DNA of 64,000 nt, from NCBI GenBank assembly GCA_030435675.1, contig CM059622.1, forward strand, positions 13,640,001 through 13,704,000. The letters run 5' to 3'. Of this stretch, positions 58,201-64,000 are shown piece after piece (position 1 is the first letter of the stretch; each line of letters starts with the position of its first letter). The notes beneath the pieces were generated by a model. It was not told where the DNA came from, searched no databases, and saw only the letters and a program-made list of their open reading frames with translations. Position numbers and translations under genes: made by a program. This stretch comes from Steinernema hermaphroditum (Eukaryota; Nematoda; Chromadorea; Rhabditida; Steinernematidae).

Positions 58201-58297
58201 AGATGAGATCAAGAAAACGCCGAGGACGCAGGCATGGCAGACCCAGGCGAGAAGAACGACGATGCACCAATGGTTGAACATAATGGGATCCGCTTGA
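55293..58297 (+). pseudogene. RTE polyprotein (endonuclease, reverse transcriptase), broken
   Basis: The endonuclease keeps INIDVLALTELRW, FAVYAPP, LLGDFNAKVG, CIDFVLASRL and SSDHRLVRAVI, but lacks the first ~12 residues. A frame end at 56401 is followed by the insertion. The RT resumes at about 56660 (APGIDKITVEMLK), has a TAG at 57029-57031 within the conserved KMADS..ILLHKK stretch, then IVVVDFEKAIDSV, GVRQGDTISPKLF and LRFADDIAL (the YADD variant FADD). A further frame change near 57830-57935 leads to the C-terminal KRLTEWRP, GRPRTRWRDEI region. Several independent lesions, so not autonomous. Confidence 0.8.
56475..56657 (+). repeat. Short dispersed repeat, copy 1 (inside the RTE)
   Basis: About 180 bp, starting GAACTTTAGATGATTTTGAC and ending near GAGGGAATTGGGACA. 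It is over 90% identical to 61915-62092 and diverged from a reverse copy near 60720-60900. It contains GCGAGCGGTCGGTCCCTCCG and a TTGTATATACAA-like palindrome. No coding potential; a short non-autonomous element. Confidence 0.7.
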
Positions 58298-58518
58298 TGT
58301 AAATCAAAGATACGGAATAAAATGTTAAATGTTAAAGTGTTTAACCAAGAAGCTTAGCAGCATCGCGATTACGTTTCTCTTAAAAATGATGTAATCTTTC
58401 AAAATTGTTCGTTTTCAAAACCTCAAGGGCTCCTTCGGGCTATGTTATGCCTTTCATGATTCAAACTAAACGATGTCGTGCACGTAATATGAATCAGGAT
58501 CATTAGGATCTTTTTGGA

Positions 58519-59049
58519 TCAGGAGGTGGTAGTACTAACGGCATCGGCATACTGCCTGGTGGGATAAACGATATGCCTCTCGAGTGTCTTCAAGATGTGC
58601 AAGGCCTCTTTGCATCGACTATTGTTGTTGGCGAGAAATGCGATGACGTACAGTATCGCGTTGTTGAGACGAACCTTTATGGGGAACGATAAGTAAATAA
58701 AATAGGTCTTCTTGAGTACCAGCCTGTTCCTGGGATGCGCGTTGACGGGCATGGCGTTTCCGACAACATTCATGCTCTATGCGCTGGGCGGCTTCTCCAT
58801 GTGTCTCTGAACTTGTGCTTCTTTGTGAAAATGCCACTTATGGGTTAATATGTTACCCAATTCTCCAATTCGTCGACGATGCTCCCGTTGGCGTTCCGTG
58901 TCTGACCTGGGAGGTCCACATCCGGCAGGCCGTCCGCGTCGTCGAGGAGGACTCACACCGGTATCGTCGTCATCACTGGGATTATTATGCTCACAGCGGA
59001 CAAGTGTTAAGTGAGAACTGCAAATATTAGTACAATTCGAGATAGTCAA
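58519..59049 (-). pseudogene. AT-hook-like ORF with in-frame stop
   Basis: A frame upstream of 58777 encodes SPPRRRGRPAGCGPPRSDTE (AT-hook core GRP) and continues to PPSA. It stops at TAG 58777-58779, then reopens in the same frame (MNVVGNAMPVNAH..) to 58519. An alternative splice from the GG|GTAACAT donor near 58850 would give THGEAAQRIEHECCRKRHAR, also basic. I cannot decide whether this is a spliced gene or a remnant; the R-x-REHRR / RHARQRASQEQ style recalls N-termini of transposon-encoded proteins. Confidence 0.3.
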
Positions 59050-59209
59050 AACAACCGAATGTGCAATATTATGAACAGATCATTATAAAAATCTGGAAGC
59101 GTTATCAAATAACGACTACTGATCGAGTTATGTCAGAAATTCGAGAAAGATTTTAATAAAAATATGTCGATCATTAAGAATACGGAATACAGAGCAAGAT
59201 AGGCGGCAA

Positions 59210-59780
59210 AATTTCTTCTCCTTCTGAAAGGCTCATGTAGTGATTTATTTTATAGCGCGTCTGAAGTCGGATAACACTACCCTGGTTTGGAGAAGAGCCT
59301 CCAAACAGTCTCTTTTTTGAATGCTTATAGAAACGTCTAAAATCATCCCTTTTAGAGTGTGTTTGAACAGGTTCAGCCTACAATAATACGGCAATAAACC
59401 TCTTAAGACGATCTATTTTTAGCCTTTTTCAAGTTCTCTAAGTGATTCAGTTTACACTGCGTCTGAAGTGAAAGAGCCTACCGTAATCCATTGAAGAACA
59501 TCCCAGAGGGTTTTAATCTTCTTTGATCCCTTTTTTAGATCTCAAAATTGTTGTTTCAGAGCGTATCTCAAAAGGTTCAACCTGTTGTAGTTCTGAGAAG
59601 AGCCGCCACACAGTGTGGAACCTTTATAGGGGTACCTGAAATGATCCATTGCACAATGTCGCTGAAAAAGTTCAACCTACTGTAGCTCACCATCTTTTGG
59701 GCCGTTTTCAGAGGCCTCTAAATGATCTATATTAGTGTGTGTCTGAAGAGACTAGGCCTACTTTTGTTCGGCTTCGGCTA
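59210..59780. repeat. Degenerate tandem repeat, period about 100 bp
   Basis: Six diverged units can be aligned on a core resembling GTGTCTGAAGAGGTTCAACC, at about 59262, 59356, 59462, 59563, 59660 and 59740. Recurrent neighbours are TCTAAATGATC and GAGAAGAGCCxCCACACAGT. Unit spacing is 80-106 bp. No coding potential. Confidence 0.5.
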
Positions 59781-60977
59781 CAGTTTTCACAATCGCAATA
59801 GAGCTGATCATCAAAGCCTAAGGCCAAAATGGGTCCATTTGGAACCGACTGTATTGGCGTAATAATATTGTTTTGTAAGTTGATTTCGAAGGCTTTCGCA
59901 GGCTAAATATGACAATGTATAACGCCTAACATTGCGGCCTACCATTGAGTAACCGATCTGTTTCGAAACAAAAACGATTTCCAGGGAACTACCCTGCCTC
60001 ACGTGCTCGTTTAGATCCAGCTCCTCTCCACCGTGATAGGAAACGGCTACTTGAACGGCGAGTGACCACACCTCTCGTGGTGAAGCCGTAAATAGAACTT
60101 GACTGTGTTGATCAAGGCCCGCATCTTGAATGGCGGATCTGTGAGCTTGTAGGTCTCGGTCTCCTATTCGTCTCGATCATAATTAGGCATTCGTTTGGTT
60201 TCAGCTATGTTATGCATTAAAAAAACGCGAGGAATGGGTCGCCTACCTTGACATCTCCTGAAGGAAGCACGTGTGTGGTCTCCGAACTCGGCGTTCTTTG
60301 CTGCGATTCACAATGAGATTCTGTCCATAGTGACTCTTTTGGTTTATTTCATGGCACCTCAGGTTTGACAGCCGATAACTCTCGGCTTGTTTGCAATAAG
60401 GAAGACTGTTCAAGCGCCTAAACAGTCCAGATCACCAAGAATGCATGTGTGGATAATCAAAAACGCCGCTATGCCAGTGGATTTTGACTTACCTGGTCGT
60501 CTCCTTCTGCCTCCATAGACTCAGCAAAAGTAACTCCTTTTCTGCTCTGCGAGCGACTTGGTCGGCGATCTTCTTCTCGCTCGCTCCATGCCACCTGAAG
60601 TGACGCAGTGGAGCGTCCACCGCTGGGATCATTCGAGGAACAACATAGACGCGTTGTGGCGTTTATCGTTCTTTCGTCATCGAGTTGCTATCTTATCAGC
60701 GACTTGGCGGCGGCGAACCTCCAGGGGAGAACCGGGAGAATCACAAATGCCACAGGGTTTGCCATCAAATCAACCGAACGCTCAAAGAGCGACCGGAACG
60801 ACCGAGGACCGACCGCTCACCACGATTAGAAGCAGGTTGGAGCATCAGCACGATCCGATGATTGACGAGGAAATCTTTATTGGAAAGGAGGTTTCAATGT
60901 GATTTTGCAATGCTCTCAGTTTATTCACACAATGGAGAAATAGTCATCATACGCAAAGAAATCACAGGGTCTCCTCC
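59781..60977. other. Intergenic with a diverged repeat copy
   Basis: No supported gene. From about 60720 to 60900 a reverse-orientation, diverged copy of the short dispersed repeat is recognisable by AGAGCGACCGG and GGACCGACCGCTCACCAC. A 114-codon ORF at 60558-60902 overlaps it and is not considered real. Confidence 0.4.
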
Positions 60978-61914
60978 TTAATGAACGTCGGCGTCGATTC
61001 CGCGCACTTCACAGACGTACTTCGCCGGGTGTGTCTCGTCGTCACAGGTCAAGCTGGCCCAAATGCCCTTCTTGGTGACAGTGCAGCTGTTGAGCGTAGG
61101 AGGAGCGACGAAGTTTCCGTAACTGACTCCGTCGATGTACTGAAAGATAAAGTTTTGGATGGATGAGGAAATGGAGATAGTTTACGTTATCTCCGCTGTC
61201 CCAGCGGCCGGTCGTGTATCCAAGAAATGTATGATAGGGGTCGATGGTGAGCCCTACGTAGAACTGGCTGACTCCATCGGTGAGTCCTAGGGCAATTTAA
61301 TGTGAGGTGTCGAAAAAAGAGAAAACAAACCGGTGACGAAGTCGTTCTTTGCCTGTGACAGGATGGTAACCAGAGAGCCTCCATGGTTCTTGCAGTACCT
61401 TTGCGCGGTGGTATACTTCACGAATGACTCCATGGGCCGAACGCATGACGTTGTCGGTGTGCAGGCGTCGAGCTTGAACTGGTGCCACGGGGAGGGACAG
61501 AAGCACGTGATGCTACTGAGAAGATGGTGGAACTGTGATGGCAGCTGCTCGTTGTTAGTGAAGCTTGCGCAGGGGCTTGCCAAAGTGCTCAAGTTTGCTG
61601 AGCCGGCGTCGTAGAACTTGAAAGCAATCGTGGCCACGGTTGCCGTCTCTCGGACCTGGGCGGCGGACCTGCAGAGATCCGGAATGTGCGGACCGTCGCA
61701 GCTCCCCACATGCTGGTCGGACATCAGCACAACAAGAACGGGCCTCTCACTTTCTCGATTCTTCACCAAGTTCCCAATCAAGGAAAACGCACTAAATGTG
61801 TAAGTATGTTAACATAACCCACAACAGAAAGAAACATGCCCGTGGAGGTTCGCGGATTTGGCATCCAAGTATGGGACGCCTTCGATGCTGCGAAGGGCAG
61901 CGTCCGTATTGGTC
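60978..61914 (-). pseudogene. clec: 5'-truncated VWA/C-type-lectin gene (inverted copy)
   Basis: Exons on the minus strand: 61840-61914 (cut), 61331-61791, 61186-61286, 60978-61139. They encode the end of a VWA domain (RPVLVVLMSDQHVGSCDGP), then a C-type lectin domain: CPSPWHQFKLDACTP, AQRYCKNHGGSLVTI, FYVGLTIDPYHTFLGY, GRWDSGDN, GIWASLTCDDE and KYVCEV. It ends GIDADVH. The CLECT part is complete, but the signal peptide and first VWA are absent: at 61914 the homology to the plus-strand gene ends exactly where the dispersed repeat begins. Where they overlap, including the intron, the two copies look identical. Confidence 0.72.
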
Positions 61915-62092
61915 GAACTTTAGATGATTTTGACTGACGAATTCATTGTTTTATATACTATTGTAAAGATTTCCACTCGTGTCGCGGTGGCGAGCGGTCG
62001 GTCCCTCCGGTCGCTCTCTGAGTGTCCGGATGGTCTGATGGTGAACCCTGTTGCAGATGTGAGTTTTCCGGCTTCCAGAGGGAATTGGGACA
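61915..62092 (+). repeat. Short dispersed repeat, copy 2
   Basis: 178 bp, the same sequence as 56475-56657 apart from a few changes and one small indel. It sits exactly at the 5' breakpoint of the truncated lectin gene. Confidence 0.7.
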
Positions 62093-62445
62093 CCCGGAAG
62101 CCGTAGTCCCACCACCGCTGACAACAAGATGTCCAACGCCATGAATCCCGCTGCGTGAGATACTATTGTAACCATATTTGAAACTCTTGTCTCCTAAATA
62201 AGAACCTTAACAGGGAGAGCAGATGAACAACTCGTGAATCGGTTATCTCTGTTCAAGTGGTGCTCTGCGCCATTGATTATGTCGCCAGCACCGTTTTCTG
62301 GATTCTGCTTTTTACTCATTGTGCTTTGTAGCAGTTGACAGTCAGGCGCCGATTATAGCCTTATCAGTGTCAGGTGACCTAGCGGCTTGATGCAGGTGCA
62401 TATATGCAGGGAAGCTTCACTGCAGATCAGTCGAGGTCCGTGGCA
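62093..62445. other. Intergenic / promoter region
   Basis: No ORF of note. A TATATA-containing sequence at about 62399-62405 may be the TATA box of the following gene. Confidence 0.4.
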
Positions 62446-64000
62446 ATGGTGGCAGCAACCTGTGTTAGCGCAGTATTGTTCCTGACCGCCTTCCTTGTCC
62501 CGGCGTCAGGCAATCTTCACGTCGCGTTCATCGCCGACTCTTCCGAGAGCGTCGGGAAGCTCTCGTTCGACGCAGTAAGTGCATGCGTAACAGATCCCAT
62601 ACTTCTCTACTTGCAGTATAACTACGCCATCGAGGATTTGTTTGTGCAGAGTCTGCCAAATGATGCCGCAGTGGCTGTCTTCAGCGAAGACCACCCAAAT
62701 CCAGCGTGGAAGCCTTTGGACGCCGTGGTTAAGGATGGAGATTTTCAGCACTTGACGTACAGCGGAGAGCCCCGCTTCGATCCTGCGAAGTAAGTTCCAT
62801 TTCGTGCAGAGTCCCTATTTTGCGTCAACGTTCTGTATTAACACCAATGTTGCTGTCTTTTCTGAGAAGGCGTGATGCCTTTGATCCATGTAAACATGAC
62901 TGATTTCAGGTCACTTCAAAATGTAATCAACGAAACGACGAATCTCTCGGACGTTTTGGTCTTCATCGCGACAAACTCGAATCTACAGTGCCCGGGTCGC
63001 TCTTTCTGCCGGACGGTAGCAGCGCTGAAGGAACGCGGAGCCACTGTGGCAACGTTTCGTTACACCTTCACGGACACTGGCCCGCTGCCCGAACTCAACA
63101 TCGCATCTGAGGGATTCGCCCTGACATCCGAGGAAAACATGTACGTGACGTTCAAGAAGATGGTACAAAGAGGGAATTGGACTTCTTCCTCAAAGTCGAC
63201 ACCGGTGCTGGTCGATGAGCGCAAGCGCGGCCCTTCTGCGACGAACGCAAACGTTGTGCGCGGAGGTGACAAGCGTTGTTCAGGCGACAGAGCGAAGATG
63301 GCGATCGACATATATCTGTTGCTAGATTCGTCGCAATCCATTGGGAACACGTCGTTCCAAACGGTAGATTTAAGCACTCTCTCGATACTCATCACCATTT
63401 TAGGTGAAAAGTACGGCTTCAGATATGTTTGACCAACTCACGTTTGGTCAAAATGGCTACAACTCAAGATTGGCCATTGTCAACGTGGGCGACGAACCAT
63501 TGCTCATCCATCGCTTGGACGACACGACCAATACGGACGCTGCCCTTCGCAGCATCGAAGGCGTCCCATACTTGGATGCCAAATCCGCGAACCTCCACGG
63601 GCATGTTTCTTTCTGTTGTGGGTTATGTTAACATACTTACACATTTAGTGCGTTTTCCTTGATTGGGAACTTGGTGAAGAATCGAGAAAGTGAGAGGCCC
63701 GTTCTTGTTGTGCTGATGTCCGACCAGCATGTGGGGAGCTGCGACGGTCCGCACATTCCGGATCTCTGCAGGTCCGCCGCCCAGGTCCGAGAGACGGCAA
63801 CCGTGGCCACGATTGCTTTCAAGTTCTACGACGCCGGCTCAGCAAACTTGAGCACTTTGGCAAGCCCCTGCGCAAGCTTCACTAACAACGAGCAGCTGCC
63901 ATCACAGTTCCACCATCTTCTCAGTAGCATCACGTGCTTCTGTCCCTCCCCGTGGCACCAGTTCAAGCTCGACGCCTGCACACCGACAACGTCATGCGTT
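62446..64000 (+). CDS. clec: VWA-VWA-C-type-lectin secreted protein (runs off the window)
   Basis: Exons 62446-62574, 62617-62789, 62910-63363, 63404-63600 and 63649 to beyond 64000; phases close if intron 4 uses a GC donor (CACGG|GCATGT). Signal peptide MVAATCVSAVLFLTAFLVPASG. The first VWA begins LHVAFIADSSESVG and the second AIDIYLLLDSSQSIGNTSF; both have the DxSxS metal-binding motif. The C-type lectin domain starts CPSPWHQFKLDACTP at the right edge. VWA-plus-CLECT proteins are a large secreted nematode family expressed in gut and induced by microbes in related species (general knowledge). The 3' half is duplicated, inverted, at 60978-61914. Confidence 0.8.

Larger units (their letters stand above)
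55293..58335 (+). mobile_element. RTE-type non-LTR retrotransposon, 5' truncated and mutated
   Basis: The order is an AP-endonuclease (55293-56401), a 180-bp foreign insertion (56475-56657), a reverse transcriptase (56660-57931) and an RTE-type C-terminal domain (57900-58297). The tail has short repeats (AATGTTAAATGTTAAAG) near 58320-58336, as common for RTE 3' ends. The element's 5' end is truncated within the endonuclease. Confidence 0.85.

Noticed and set aside
60558..60902. A 114-codon plus-strand ORF
   Set aside because: It overlaps a diverged reverse copy of the short dispersed repeat and resembles no protein.

Overview
The window is nuclear DNA of a nematode. Introns are mostly 40-60 bp with TTTCAG-like acceptors, and the gene families are typical of nematodes: serpentine chemoreceptors, VWA/C-type-lectin proteins, CCxxDxCN (ET/Ly6-like) secreted proteins and expanded M13 peptidases. 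The families beginning MNSVP/MNSLP recall Steinernema-type genomes, but the genus cannot be fixed from sequence alone. No bacterial or organellar signature is seen.

Layout. 0-1.8 kb holds a broken fragment of a Polinton/Maverick-type DNA polymerase and an orphan ORF. 2.2-9.7 kb is a compact cluster of five related secreted proteins, arranged as large inverted repeats with a shared TATA promoter; most carry a small C-x2-C-x3-C-x5-C module. Mariner copies lie at 5-5.75 kb and 9.77-11.07 kb. 11-17 kb is gene-poor, with a 501-bp mariner deletion derivative and one tRNA-Leu(CAG). A five-exon serpentine receptor spans 17.0-19.4 kb. 19.6-22.5 kb carries two F-box-like genes and an inverted truncated copy of one. 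22.5-26.5 kb is gene-poor and ends in a 1.1-kb hAT-type element with a perfect 8-bp target duplication, 35 bp upstream of the start codon of an M13 peptidase gene.

26.5-39.4 kb is the gene-dense core: two M13 (neprilysin-like) genes with GPI-like tails, three intronless coiled-coil paralogues, a four-exon AT-hook protein, a PRCC homologue, a small membrane protein and a divergent eIF4E. 39.4-44.4 kb is gene-poor. 44.4-50.2 kb carries a small acidic protein ending in a CaaX box, an Srt-type receptor, two tandem CCxxDxCN proteins and a Pro-rich secreted/membrane protein.

51-53.7 kb is a decaying MULE transposase with a CCHC knuckle. 54.2-55.3 kb is an acidic ORF cut by an RTE-type retrotransposon (55.3-58.3 kb). 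58.5-62.4 kb is repeat-rich. The right end carries a VWA-VWA-CLECT gene (+) and a recent, apparently identical inverted partial copy of it (-).

Most multi-exon models were rebuilt by hand from reading frames, splice sites and codon phase, and the phases close in nearly all of them. The observations I would follow first are the eIF4E with an intact cap pocket but an altered eIF4G-binding face, the palindromic cluster of Cys-module secreted proteins, and the hAT insertion at the M13 promoter.
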